DNA from: Scylla paramamosain
Taxonomy: Eukaryota > Arthropoda > Malacostraca > Decapoda > Portunidae
Direction of reading: 5' to 3'
Assembly: GCF_035594125.1 (NCBI RefSeq)
Contig: NC_087161.1
Coordinates: 8,541,001-8,605,000, forward strand
Length of the DNA: 64,000 nt
The translations under genes were made by a program, and so were the position numbers. The notes beneath the pieces are model-generated. The model worked only from the letters and a program-made list of their open reading frames with translations, did no database searches and was not told the DNA's origin. Positions within the stretch are counted from its first letter, which is position 1, and every line of letters begins with the position of its first letter. This document shows, one piece after another, positions 1 to 11,867 of the stretch.

Positions 1-489
1 GGAGAAGAGCGGAAGGTGAGCACACAAATCGTTGAGGTAAGTAATGCAAATTAAGTTGAGCAATTATCATATGAATCCCATCCACACTCCACAATAGCTG
101 TAAGTGTTGTGTAGTTTAGTGTGATGTATTGTGTTGTTCTGCATGCAAAAGCACGGGCAGCGGATGGTAAGTTCCCTGTTGCACCGTGGAGTGGGTAACG
201 CAAGTATCCATCACCTTCCCCTCGCAGGCAGCAACAAACCTGTGGCGAGCCCGGTGCCAGCGATTCAGGGCGAGGTCCACCCTCTCCGCAGCCGGGAGGG
301 CTGCAGCCCCTACCAGTGAACGTAACCCAACGGAGGGAAGCAAACCATGCAAGACTAGAACGGCCAACACCGACAGAATCCGCTCCAAACTCCTGACGAC
401 TCAGGGCGCGGCAGGAAGGCGGACCAGTAACCCGGACCCAACCGTGTGGAGAAGTGCAGGCATACAAGTGAAAGTGCATCAGCGCACGT
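1..489 (-). other. GC-rich stretch, possibly LINE A 3' region
   Basis: No credible gene. Several overlapping short open frames exist on both strands, which is expected of a GC-rich stretch low in stop codons, and none shows a recognisable motif. On the minus strand it directly follows the LINE A C-terminal coding remnant, so it could be that element's 3' UTR. This is an inference. Confidence 0.35.
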
Positions 490-589
490 ATGAGTGTCTT
501 TAGCCGGTATATAGAGGTGGTGGTTTTTGAAACCATGTGTGTTCTCGGATGTCACAGATGACTATTATCCTATTATAGTCTTCTCCTTC

Positions 590-2104
590 TGGTGTAAGAT
601 TATGTTTAGTAGCTGTGTTGTTGCTGTGTTGCTTTTCTGTGTAGTTCTCCCATATTGTATATGTATGGGTACCGTACATTGTGAACGAATCTAAGTTCTT
701 TACTTTGTATTCTTTGGAGTTTTGGCAAGGCATTTTTCGAGATGGTGTTAAGTTGGTAGGATGGGTACGTGAGAACTAGAATGATAAATGCTTTTACCAA
801 ATGTAACTAATTTCTCGTGCATAGTTGAGAATCTTCATAGTGTAGTCAGTGTGTGGTCGGCTCTGTTTCGTATGTTAGTGATATGTCCTTGGATTCCGGT
901 TGTGTTGACTTAGTCAGCACATGACTCCGTCTTTTGAGTAGGGGATATTGTTTTGACTTATAATGATGGGTTCTATGGTTTCTGTGTTGGTTTTTATTTT
1001 CCACTTTTCTCAGTTGTTAATCTTCATTCTATCAGTCTGGACTCTTTTGGCCATAATATTCTTGGATTTGTTCGGATGGGTTACAGTTTGGGTGATGTCG
1101 TCGACGTACATTATATTAGGTGAACCTGAAGTGGGTGCCGGTAAGCCTTAGGTAAAGAGTGCATACAATGTAGGTGAGCGAGAGGTTCCCTAGGGGACCC
1201 CGCTATCTAGCTGAGAGGGTAGGCCGAGAAAGTTGTTGATCGAGATGCTTGCAAGATACGTTGTTTAGAAAAGTGCAGAGAATTTTGTTTATAACTGTTG
1301 GAAGTTGCAAGTTAATTAATTTGAATTTGAGTCCTTTCAGCCAGACTTTGTCAAAGGCCTTGGATACGTCACGTAGCACTACGTAGCACTGTTTCCTATC
1401 TGCTAAGGCCTCAGCTATGGCTTCTGTTGTGATGGCTAGTGCTGTTTCGGTACCTCTTGCTTGACGGAATCCGTGTTGATTGTTGGGTAGGATGTTATTT
1501 TGTTCGAGGTAATTCCTTGGGCTGAGATTGATGATTTTTTTTTTCAAAAATTTAATCCGGTACTTCTTCTAGAAGTGATATTGGACGGTGATGTAATGGA
1601 TCGGTGCCTCTCATTTGTTTTCTGAATTAATATGATTTTAGCTAATTTGAATTTAATAGGGAATAACAGAGATAATGTGGTGTTGTAAATTGCAGCTAGA
1701 GCGGTAATTGTTTCCTTTGGTAGTTTGCTCAAGATAAATTTAGACATGTGAGTGTTTGCCTGGTGTGTTGTTTTAAAAGTTCTTGATAATATTCTTGACT
1801 TCCGTTTGAGCGATTTTGTGTGTTAGGTGATTGTTTACTTGAAGTCTAGTAAGGTCTGCGAACGTAAATGGGCGTAATTTATCCTGGTTAATACTGAGAA
1901 AATTGTCTATTCTTATTTCATTGTGTGCGTCGAACTGTTGGTTTTCTTCATCGCTGATTCTGAATATGTTTCACCAGATGTTCCTGAAAATTGGTTCTTT
2001 TCCTCTGAAGAGTAGAGTTTGGTGCCATTATGAATAATGTAAGGTGAGTTTGATTCCTTGATTCCCCTTAACTGTCGAATGGCCTTCCAGAAATCTTGCG
2101 GTGA
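590..2104 (-). pseudogene. LINE A reverse transcriptase, decayed
   Basis: Minus-strand RT with motifs in the right order but in different frames. The palm entry (KLAKIILIQK) is near 1,640. NQHGFRQARGTETAL and motif A (VSKAFDKVW) are in the open frame 1,547-1,203. Motif B (GVPRGTSRSPTLYALFT) follows just after, and motif C as YVDD lies near 1,100-1,114. A thumb/C-terminal stretch (LNTISKNALPKLQRIQSKELRFVHN) lies at about 800-606. At least three frame changes and several stops separate them, so the enzyme is dead. Confidence 0.8.
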
Positions 2105-2140
2105 ATGATATTTAGTTATTGTTTTTATTTATCTATTTAT

Positions 2141-4387
2141 TTATTTATTATTTTTTTTTGTCGGAGGGACACCGGCCAAAAGCAACAAAAATATAATAAA
2201 AAAAAAAAAAAGCCCACTGAGATGCCGGTCCGAAGTGGTGGTAAAAAACTGAAGGATAAGTGTCTTGAAACCTCTCCTCTTGAAAGAGTTTAAGTCATAG
2301 GAAGGTGGAAATACAGAACCAGTAAGGGAGTTCCAGAGTTTACCGGAGAAGGGGTTGAATGATTGGAAATACTGGTTAACTCTTGCATTAGAGAGGTGGA
2401 CAGAATAGGGCTGAGAGAAAGAAGAAAGTCTTGTGCAGCGAGGACGTGGGAAGAGGGGAGGCATGCAGTTAGCATGAAAATAACAGTAGAAGATAGCAAG
2501 AGATGCAACATTCCGGCGATGAGAAAGAGGCTGAAGACAGTCAGTTAAAGGAGATGAGTTGATGAGACGAAAAGCTTTTGATTCCACCCCGTCTAAAAGA
2601 GCGGTATGAGTGGAACCCCCCTCCCCCCAAGACACGTGAAGTATACTCCATACATGGACGGATAAGGCATAGTACAGAGATAGTACAGAGTTAGCAGCTG
2701 GGGAGTGAGAAAAACTGACGGAGACGTCTCAGAACGCAAAACTTCATAGAAGCTGTTTTAGCTAGAGATGAAGTGTGAAATTTCCAGTTTGGATTTTAAG
2801 AAAATGAGAGACTGAGGATGTTTAGTGTAGAAGAGGGGACCAGTTGAGTGTCATTGAAGAAGAGGGGATAGTTGTCTGGAAGGTTGTGTCGAGTTGATAT
2901 GTGGAGGAATTGAGTTTTTGAGGCATTGAACAATAATACTAAGTTTGCACTTCCCCAATCAAAAATTTTAGAGAGATCGGAGGTCAGGCGTTCTGTAGCT
3001 TCCCTGCTTGAACAGTTTACTTCCTGAAGGGTTGGACGTCTGTGACGTGGAAAAGTGCAGGGTATCATCAGCATAAGAGTGGATAGGACAAGAAGTTTGG
3101 TTTAAAAGATCATTGATGAATAATAGAAAGAGAGTGGATTACAGGACAGAACCCTGAGGAACACCACTGTTAATATATTTAGGAGAAGAACAGTGACCGT
3201 CTATCTCAGCAGCAATAGAACGGTCAGAAAGGAAACTTAAGATGAAGTTACAGAGAGAAGGATAGAAGCTGTAGGTAGTTTGGAAATCAAAGCTTTCTGC
3301 CAGACTCTATCAAAAACTTTTGATATGTCTAAGGCAACAGCAAATAAAAAAATAATCTCCAAAAGAGGATGACCAAAACTCAGTAAGGAAATCCAGAAGA
3401 TCACCAGTAGAACGGCCTTGACGGAACCCATATTGGCGATCAGTTGTGAAGTGATAGATGTTTAAGAATCTTCCTGTTGAGGATAGATTAAAAACTTTAG
3501 ATAGGCAGGAAATTAAAGAAGCAGGATGGTAGTTTGAGGGATTACAACGGTCACCCTTTTTAGGAACATCCTGAATGTAGGCAAACTTACAGCAAGAAGG
3601 AAAGGTAGATGTTGACAGACAAAGTTGAAAGAGTTTGACTCGGCAAGGGGTAAGCACGGAGGCGCAGTTTCGGAGAACAATAAGAGAGACGCTATTAGGT
3701 TCATGTGCCTTCTGAGGGTTAGGCCAGCGAGGGCATGGAAAACATCACTGCGAAAAGTAGTCAGCAGTTGGAGGAGAGGGAGGAACAAGCCCTGAATAGT
3801 CCAAGGTAGAGTTTTTAGCAAAGGTCTGAGCGAAGAGTTCAGCTTTAGAGATAGATGTGATAGCAGTGGTGCCATCTGGTTGAAATAAAGGAGGGAAAGA
3901 AGAAACAAAGTTATTGGAGATCTTTTTGGCTTGATGCCAGAAGTCAAGAGGGAAGTTAGATCTTGAGAGATTTTGACACTCTATTAATGAAGTTTTTGGC
4001 TCATTGGAGAACAGACTTGGCATGGTTCTGGACAGAAATATAAAGTGGATGAGATTCTGGTGATGGAAGGCTCAAGTACCTTTTGTTGTCCACTTCCCTA
4101 TCATGTATGGCACGAGAACAGGCTGTGTTAAACCAAGATTTGGAAGGTTTAGGTCGAGAAAAAGAATAAGGGATATACGCCTCTATGCCAGACACTATCA
4201 CCTCTGTTATGCGCTCGGCACACAGGGACAGGTCTCTGTCACGAAAGCAGTAGTGATTCCAAGGAAAACTACCAAGGTAGTTGTCTTTAGAGGGCCCCCT
4301 TATATTGTGAGACACAAAGAGAAACGTTTAGGTAGGTCACAGCTAGGTTTAATGATAAGTTTACAGCACCCCCTGATCCAGTGCTTT
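2141..4387 (-). mobile_element. LINE B copy 1, nested in LINE A, internally deleted
   Basis: Same family as the long copy at 23.3 kb, on the minus strand. Its 3' tail (T-rich tract on the plus strand, then the conserved tail with GACACCGGCC) is at 2,141-2,260. C-terminal domain, RT and linker remnants run to about 4,264. There the sequence jumps directly to the family's 5' UTR (4,280-4,387, reverse complement of the segment before 23,463), so most of the endonuclease is deleted. Multiple stops and frameshifts. LINE A coding sequence flanks it on both sides, so the insertion is younger than LINE A. Confidence 0.85.
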
Positions 4388-4482
4388 AGATTCAATAAAA
4401 TCAGGAATAGACTCATCGTCGAAAAACTCTCCCACCTAGTAAAACCCATAAGAACAGAGACTGTCACTCTTCTATCGTATTT
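4388..4482 (+). repeat. Inverted copy of LINE A ORF1 segment at the LINE B 5' junction
   Basis: About 95 bp that match, by eye at roughly 85%, the reverse complement of 5,470-5,575 (ORF1 C-terminus of LINE A). It therefore reads FNKIRNRLIVEK on the plus strand here, whereas the original reads on the minus strand. It lies exactly between the 5' end of LINE B copy 1 and resumed LINE A sequence. Confidence 0.75.
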
Positions 4483-4483
4483 T

Positions 4484-5410
4484 CTATTGTTTTTTGCATT
4501 CTGAAACAAGTGCTTTCTTGAGTATGTTATTCGTTGTGTATTTAGTCGGAGTCCATCCATAGTTATCTGCTGACAACTTCAAGTTACTTATGCAGGTTTG
4601 AAGACTTTTAATTGCGGCGTTAGTAATGGGTTTGATAATTCTTCTACTATTGGTTTTTGGTATGTTTACTTCCATAGCGTCTGTGACAATGCTGTACCAT
4701 GTACTTACTGAGTTATCTAATTGTGTGGGCGTAGCATGAATAGGTGGAGTAGCTTGGCTTATATTTTGCTGGATGGTAGTATTGAATCCTTCCCAGTTTG
4801 CAATTCTATAGAAGGGTCTTGGTGGCGTTGGGATAAAAATGGCTCTACTGGTTACCGTCAAGATTACTGGGATGTGGTCGGATGCTGTAACTGGTCCTGG
4901 TTCGATGTTGATGTTAGGATAGATCTGTTTATTGCCCAAGATGGTATCGGGGGTGGTTTTTGAGTTATGTGAAATGAAGCTACGAAAATCTGGGCTGAGA
5001 TGCTGAATAATATTTATCACATTTTTTAGACCAATACCGACATTGTTGTTGTAAATGTCACTGAGGCATGTATGCTTAGCGTTAAAGTCTCCTAATATGT
5101 AGGTAGGAATGTTGCTATTGAATGAATGTCAGGGTAAGGTCTTCTAGGAGGGAGGTAGGATGTAGCTATGTTGATGGGGCCTGTGGAGGTTTCCATGGTA
5201 ATTGCAATGAAGTCAGATATGAAGTCGTCATTCATACGATGTCTTACGTTACTTTTAATCAGTATTGCTGATCCATCGTGGAGTTCATTAGAAGAGTTGA
5301 CTTGGTAAGTATTGTATCCGTGCATTTTGATGTCAGAATTGTTGAAGCCGTGGCTATTTATCAGCCACGGGAGCTATAGATCTGTACATGTTAATGAGAG
5401 GTGTCTGTGT
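4484..5410 (-). pseudogene. LINE A endonuclease domain and linker, broken
   Basis: Two minus-strand open frames, 5,325-5,092 (77 codons) and 5,020-4,484 (178 codons). The first has the LINE endonuclease stretch DGSAILIKSNVRH and a following ATSYLPPRRPYPD. The second carries the catalytic-loop signature ASDHIPVILTV (the conserved D-H pair of APE-type endonucleases) and then the endonuclease-RT linker. The region between them (the GDFN part) is not readable in one frame. The linker stops at the junction with the inverted ORF1 piece and LINE B. This is a relic with no plausible activity. Confidence 0.75.
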
Positions 5411-5443
5411 GGCTTCCAATGAGCTACTTTATGTTGTATAATT

Positions 5444-5990
5444 TTAACTGTATCTCATGATTACTAATGGAATGGAAAAGGGACTACTTAGAAGAGTGAC
5501 GGTGTCTGTTCTTATGGGTTTTACTGGGAGGGGGCTAGTTTTTTTGACGATGAGTCTATTCCTGATTTTGTTGAAAATATAGACCTCCATTAAAACCCAG
5601 TAATCATCGAAGACAACTTCATTATTTAGTATACTGTTGTATATTGTTTCTTCAGGGCAGAAGTTGTCTGAATAACACCATTTATAGGTGCCATTCTCAA
5701 GACCATGTTTGAGTCTTTTAAGGCTTAGCACTGTCTTTAGGCCAGCCTACACTTTGAAGACCGATGTTGGAGCCACTAATCTTTTCCAAAGGAGGGATCT
5801 CCACCTCAGCTTCCTTTACCTCTTCATGGATTGTGTTACTTACTATGTTGTTGGCAGCTTGTTTTGTTTACTTCTGCTTCCCTTCTTTGATCCTCCGTAT
5901 CAATTTCGTTTGTTTGAATATTACTGCCTTTCTCTTTCGGAGCTTCTTCCATCGCGGTAGCGTCAGTGGTGTTCAAGATTGCAACTTCTG
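5444..5990 (-). pseudogene. LINE A ORF1 (gag-like) remnant
   Basis: Minus-strand reading opens at or before the Met near 5,950 (MEEAPKEKGSNIQTNE). It changes frame at least twice (a stretch with IHEEVKEAEVEIPPLEK follows in another frame) and ends with a 95-codon open frame at 5,731-5,444 containing FNKIRNRLIVKK and PVKPIRTDTVTLL. It sits immediately upstream of the endonuclease remnant, as ORF1 does in LINEs. No zinc knuckle was seen. A shortened inverted copy of its C-terminal part lies at 4,388-4,482. Confidence 0.6.
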
Positions 5991-8165
5991 ATGAAAGACT
6001 TTGACTTTCAAAGATATCCTGATAGCACGATCGTTGTGAGTTTTAACGTTGCAGCTCGAGGATGTTTGCGAGGTGGAACCTGTGGAAGAGTGATGCACTT
6101 TCGTGGTAGCAAAACAGGATCCTTCACTAATAAATGTAGTGCTCTTGGAAACCAGACCTGTGTTGGCCAAAGCGAAATAATTACAAGTGTCGCTCTGTCC
6201 TGCATATTTTGCAGCATTTTCCCAATGATGCTGAAAGGCGGAAAGGCATAATTTATCCCTCATGGTGAAGGCGTTTGTATGACAAGCATAAGGATCTGGT
6301 TTCCGAGACAGATTTATTTAGTTGGGAATTTGTTCTAGTAACAAATAAGGCTAAATCTGGTACGAAGCATCCCTTGCATAATTTCTCGTAAATATTATGA
6401 TCAAGCATCCATTCCATCCCGATATTCCTGATTTTCGACTTCTGGTCGAAAATCATTACCTCTAATACACACAGCTGGTAGTGAAATGGTCTTCATATTA
6501 GGCCATTGAAAAATCTGTTCAACAATGGTTAACAGCGATACTTAAGTACTTGGGCATCGATCGATACATGACAGTCGTATTGTCTCTCAATCTAACATGT
6601 ATGTCTCTATGATCTCTGCAAAATAATTTTAATTCCAGTAACACAGCCTTCAATTCCAGACATCTGATATGATCTAATTTCTGAAAATCACAGTGATCAC
6701 CAGTTACTATGGAGCCCAATTTGGTTCCCCAACCTGTCATTAAGGCACCCGTTCGAATTTCTAATTTAGGAGGAAGATTTATTATAAATTTGGTCTGAGT
6801 GTATGTCATTGACTCACCAACCTATTGAATCACAGGATTGTCCATCCAAGATATTTACCTTTGCTTTTAATAAGGGCCATATTTCGGACAATTTCCAAGT
6901 ATTTGTATCTTAAAGGTGCTTGAGGAATGGCAACACCTGCAAAAATTTCCTGAACGGCCTAAACACCGGATTTCATTCATTTTCTCGTCATGTTTACAGA
7001 TTCTAAAATGATACCAAAAGATTCCACTATTTGAGTAGGTACAAGTATAGTATTTGTAACATAAATTGTTAATCCTGGTGAGTCAAAGAATTGCATTGTA
7101 TAATTCACATTACATAATAGTTCCTCCTTTGATGCAATAAAATGGAATAATCAAAGTAGAAGGAAACTAGCGTTCCTAATTTTCATAAATATGTTAGAGC
7201 CGGCCGGTTTCAACAACTTTATAAAGTCTAGGAGCAGATGACAAACCTTGAGGAAGCGATGTGAACTGGTAATGATTATTTTTACATAGAAAGCGCAGCT
7301 TTCTCTGTATTCTGGCTTAGTATATACAGAGAAACAGGTATGCTTGAAATCTATTGTCATGAAATAGCAACTTGGGGACATCAACTGGAAAACATCTCTA
7401 ATGGTCCCCATCTTAAAATGAGCAAAAGTAATATACTCATTTAACTTATATTAATCGAGCTGAGCCATCTCTCTCTCTTGATTATGGGAAAATTATTAGA
7501 GTAAAAGTCTTGATCTACAATGGTAATACTGCACTCTTTCACTATACCACAGTTAATAAATTCCAGCATAGTTATGTCTAAGGTTCGTTGATCATTACAA
7601 AATAACACTAATGATCTTGGGATTTCATTTTGAATTGGCAACTCATCAAATGTAATGACATTGCCCATGACTATATCGTAAGTCAACTTACTCCAACGGT
7701 CACTATGTAGGAAGATCTTTCCTCCTGTAAAATTTTCGAGAGTGTTAAATAGTTTATACAAGGCGTCTTTACTCATCTGAGAGAGGACTTGTATATCCCC
7801 CCCTTGGGACTGTTTTTGGCCTAAAAAAAGGTTTGCATTGTAACTAGAGTGGTTATTTTTCTTGTATACTCCTCGTTTGTTGTAGTAAGGCTTGTATCTC
7901 TTGTGTTGTTAATTTTTGTTAGCCCTCTGTTCGTAGTGTGGCTTCCCCAACTTTTTAGTCCTATGAATCTCATAGCACTTTTTAACTACATCAAAGAGGA
8001 AGAGTTCATTCCCATTTACAAAGCTAGGATAATGCAGCGTCATTAGCATGAATTCGGGCAACTTCTTTCCTGTTACGATTCAGGTAGTTAAATGCAGCAG
8101 TCAAAAGCCATAAATTGTCATTTAAGTTTACCAAATAATGGATGAATGGATGATTTCTTTTCTCT
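5985..8165 (-). mobile_element. DIRS-like retroelement relic (gag end, RT, RNase H)
   Basis: Degenerate minus-strand element. Gag C-terminal remnants are at about 8,160-7,790 (NDNLWLLTAAFNYLNRNRK; a basic KPYYNKRG stretch). The RT N-terminus is at 7,776-7,441, and RT palm remnants with MTIDFKHTCFSV are at 7,411-7,151. An RNase H-like segment follows at 6,809-6,519, then 6,456-6,253, and a post-RNase H stretch with LWPTQVWFPRALHLL at 6,217-6,008. The last motif and the domain order match DIRS/Ngaro elements. No tyrosine recombinase is visible because LINE A begins at the downstream edge. Termini were not found. Confidence 0.72.
6008..7776 (-). pseudogene. DIRS-type RT-RNase H polyprotein, decayed
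   Basis: The RT entry (ending PIIKRERWLSSI) and the stretch TIRDVFQLMSPSCYFMTIDF correspond to DIRS RT motifs around the first catalytic Asp. LIKLLKPAGSN resembles the region before the YxDD box, but the box itself is not readable. The 96-codon frame 6,809-6,519 shows RTGALMTGWGTKLG and LELKAVLLELK, which correspond to the DIRS RNase H start and second motif, and then LRDNTTVMYRSM. Multiple frames are used, so no function is retained. A Gypsy or Pao origin fits less well because the PTQ-W-P motif is typical of DIRS. Confidence 0.7.
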
Positions 8166-8402
8166 CCTAGATAATTAGATGATTTCTCTTCTCTCCAAGT
8201 TCACTTATGAGCTTTGCGATAGCTTCCCTTCTTAATACGAAAATTGTGATCCATTCGTGGGACCAAGTAGGTGTAAGAAGATGGCTGTTATATGACCCAA
8301 TGTGTGTGGTTCCAATAGTTACATATCATCGGTGCCAAGTGCCAACTATCACGAACATTTTAAACTTGTTCTTAGTGTGTATGTCTTAAAGGATCCTGGA
8401 AA
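8166..8402. other. Unassigned, no gene seen
   Basis: AT-rich sequence with only short open frames. It may still be decayed DIRS gag, but I could not align it to anything. Confidence 0.3.
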
Positions 8403-8917
8403 ATAGGAATTTGCAATGTGTTTGTATGCAGACCAATGGTATGTAATCTGTCAGTTGTTTTTGTCTTTATTTTCAAATTGTCAATGTTATGATCTTTGAT
8501 ATCCTAGTGACAGTTTTCTCTTACATCTACTGGCAAACGTGACAAACATACTGTTCAGAGTAAGGATATAGGTACCAAGTAGTGAGAGATGGAAAAAAAA
8601 AAAAAACATGGTCAGAATCAAGTGGCGGCGAGAGACGATACAAGGAGTGGGACAATAGGAATATGCAATGTGTTTGTACGCCGACCAATGGCATGTAATC
8701 TGTCAGATGCTTTTGTCTTTGCAATAAAATAAGAGTTAAATTGTTAATGTTATTATCCTTGATATCCTAGTAACCCTCTTCTCTTACATCTACTGGCAAA
8801 CGTGACAAATATACTGTTTAGAGTAAGGATATAGGGAATAAGTAGTGAGAGATTAAAAAAAGAAAAAAAAAACATGGTCAGAATCAGGAGGTGGCGAGAG
8901 ACGATACAAGGAGTGGG
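8403..8917. repeat. Imperfect tandem duplication, about 250-bp unit
   Basis: The segment starting with AATAGGAATTTGCAATGTG (about 8,403-8,646) recurs at about 8,652-8,917 with the same internal landmarks in the same order (ACCAATGG.ATGTAATCTGTC, CTACTGGCAAACGTGACAAA, GAGAGACGATACAAGGAGTG). The copies differ by scattered substitutions and by A-tract length. The function is unknown. The A/G-rich sequence that follows to 9,083 continues to degrade into poly-A and GA tracts. Confidence 0.85.
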
Positions 8918-9080
8918 AGAAAAAAGAAAACATAGGAAGAATAACGGGGGGCGAAAAAGAGAATAAGAGACACGGACAAAAGAACGTGTAAAAGAAAAAA
9001 AAAGGAAAACGCATGAAAAAAAAAAAATGCGAGTAGAGACTACAAGAAAAGAATGAGAGGGACAAAATAAATCTATATAA

Positions 9081-9970
<890 letters not shown>

Positions 9971-10019
<49 letters not shown>
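9971..10019. repeat. (AG)n microsatellite
   Basis: About 24 AG dinucleotides. Pure dinucleotide tract. Confidence 0.97.
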
Positions 10020-10021
<2 letters not shown>

Positions 10022-10223
10022 CCTAGTGTTTGGCGTCCTGTATTAGTACGAAGCCCTGCACGAAGCATCTGACAGCAAATGGATGTGCACGACGAGCAGT
10101 TTTCTCTCCACAGGCTTGGTAAGACAGTGTGATGGCGGTTCGACTCGCCGCCGGCGACCCATCTTCCTTGTTTCGTTATATATTTCTTATTGTTTCATGA
10201 ATCTATGCCTGTTTTCACCATAC

Positions 10224-10760
10224 TTATCGACTCTTCTCTGAGGAGGATTTACTTTCTTCGTCCATTGTGTTTATTCTGGGAACTTTGTTAGTATTCACCT
10301 TCCCTACCGTTTTCTTCTGACACTGAGGCAAAGTGATTAGCTCCATTACACTTCCTACACTTCTGTCCATAAGCAGGACACAGTTCTTTCTGTAACACGT
10401 GCATAAATCCACAGAAATTGCATTTGCGTTTATCAGCGCGACTCTTGCCGGTAATACTCAACTGGTAAACATTTTCAGGCTTTTAGCACTCTCTTAGATA
10501 TATCTGTGCTTTCTGCTGCTCGGCACAAGTCGCCCAACGCACTGGGCAAGTCATTTTCCCAATCTTTAGTAACTCTTGTCGTGTAACAGAGTCGAGAATC
10601 CCAATAACAAGTATGTCACGTAGCACCCAGTCTAGGCATTTGTCACAATAATTGCACATTTTTATCAGCACACGCAGATCAAGTAACTTCAGGCTCCTCA
10701 CGTTCAGGGATGCAGGGATGAGAACGTGCGTGAGGACGTGGATACAGGATAGTCCTATTA
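10224..10760 (-). pseudogene. Gag zinc-knuckle remnant of a Gypsy element
   Basis: The minus strand reads a gag tail with CNFCGFMHVLQKELCPAYGQ, then CRKCNGANHF. The spacing C-x2-C, H, C, C-x2-C, NHF is the double-knuckle pattern of gag in K02A2.6-like Gypsy elements. Upstream, VLRDILVIGILDSVTRQELL matches the typical pre-knuckle gag region of that group. Several frame changes occur and no pol or LTR was found nearby, so this is an isolated relic. A cellular CCHC protein is less likely because of the pre-knuckle match. Confidence 0.65.
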
Positions 10761-11105
10761 GTCTTCTAAAACCTAAGGGCGAATGCTGCCAATAAGATTT
10801 ATGTGAAGAAGGACGTTCATCCCAGTGTGAGGAGGGAGTCGCAGTGCCTGAGAAATGCAAGCATGAAGAATAAAAGGTCAGACAATGCAGGTTGCGTGGT
10901 TTGTCTGAGCTGGACGGCAGAAAACGTAAGTGGTACCGGGCCGGGGTTATTATCGATTCCTGGAGTTTTTTTTTTTTTTTTTAGACCACAACACGGAAGG
11001 AATGTGAATATACAGTCTTGGAGTGTTAATTAGATCACAACCAAATTAGAGAAGTGATGTTAAGTTATTATTCAGTTTTCACATAATAAGCCTTGTTAGG
11101 GGTAC
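10761..11105. other. Unassigned, no gene seen
   Basis: It contains a 17-18 nt T tract near 10,965-10,982 and no recognisable coding motif. It may include more of the 5' part of the gag relic. Confidence 0.3.
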
Positions 11106-11214
11106 TTGTTGTTGTTGTTGTTATTGTTATTGTTGTTGTTGCTGCTGTTGTTGTTGGTGTTGTTGTTGCTGTTGTTGTTGTTATTGTTGTTGCTGTTGTT
11201 GTTGTTATTGTTAT
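11106..11214. repeat. (TTG)n trinucleotide microsatellite
   Basis: TTG repeats with TTA and CTG interruptions. The open frame over it is a Val/Ile homopolymer and not a gene. Confidence 0.95.
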
Positions 11215-11238
11215 AGGTCTCCTTAACAGTGACGAAGA

Positions 11239-11320
11239 CAGTCAAACACGACGAGTCTGGAGAAATGAACAGTCAAACACAACGAGTCTGGAGAAAAGGA
11301 AGACAGTCAAACACGAAACA
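11239..11320. repeat. Short tandem repeat, 31-34 bp unit
   Basis: CAGTCAAACACRACGAGTCT occurs at 11,239 and 11,270, with a third partial unit from 11,304. Each full unit ends GGAGAAA. Confidence 0.85.
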
Positions 11321-11640
11321 TACACAATATATTCTCTGCCTGCAGAGACAAACAGTAACACGTAACAGGGGGCCAGTCGCATTTCAGAAGAAGTAAGACA
11401 CTTGGCTATGACAAAGAACGATGCACGAATACTGGACAAAGGAGGGGACGCCGGCCCGCTCCAAGATGGACACCAACACAAGCAATTCAGTGAGTTTCCC
11501 AGGTACCTATAACACATGTAAGACGGCGAGAGTAGCCAAGCCCGGCCACACGTACGGGCCAATGTAATGGTTTGAACAGTGAGGTATATAACTAATATCC
11601 CCTCGTAAGGCTAGCTGGCTTATATCACTAAAATACATCT
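11321..11640. other. Unassigned, no gene seen
   Basis: A minus-strand open frame of 106 codons overlaps here (11,562-11,242), but it has no motif and runs through the 31-bp repeat, so I do not call it. Confidence 0.3.
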
Positions 11641-11867
11641 CACTCACGGTTTACTCTTTCACCATGTCTTACCTCTGGAAGACTAAGGCTCATCGAACCT
11701 TGCCTTAGCGGCTATGTTCCCACATGTCAGATTGTCTTTCCTCTCCACCTACGGAGGATTCACCTTAGTGAGCGTGCTTTTGGGGTGAATTGACACCATT
11801 CGACCCCCCTAGAGTGGTTTAGAACAATCTGACCTCACGAAAACTCTTCCCTGACTTACTCTCACTT

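Larger units (their letters stand above)
490..5990 (-). mobile_element. LINE A, non-LTR retrotransposon interrupted by LINE B
   Basis: Degenerate LINE read on the minus strand, with ORF1 remnants at 5.44-5.99 kb, an apurinic-type endonuclease at about 4.48-5.41 kb and a reverse transcriptase at about 0.59-2.10 kb. The coding order is interrupted between roughly 2,105 and 4,483 by a LINE B copy. The linker before the break ends near 4,484 and the following linker (with residues SQDFWKAIRQLRG) resumes near 2,095, so both sides belong to one element. All parts carry frameshifts and stops. The 5' limit abuts a DIRS-like relic at about 5,985. The clade (Jockey/CR1-like) is not resolved. Confidence 0.8.

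Noticed and set aside
51..536. 161-codon minus-strand frame and overlapping plus-strand frames at the left edge
   Set aside because: No motif, overlapping frames on both strands, GC-rich low-stop region adjoining a LINE 3' end.
11242..11562. 106-codon minus-strand frame
   Set aside because: It runs through a 31-bp tandem repeat and shows no family motif.
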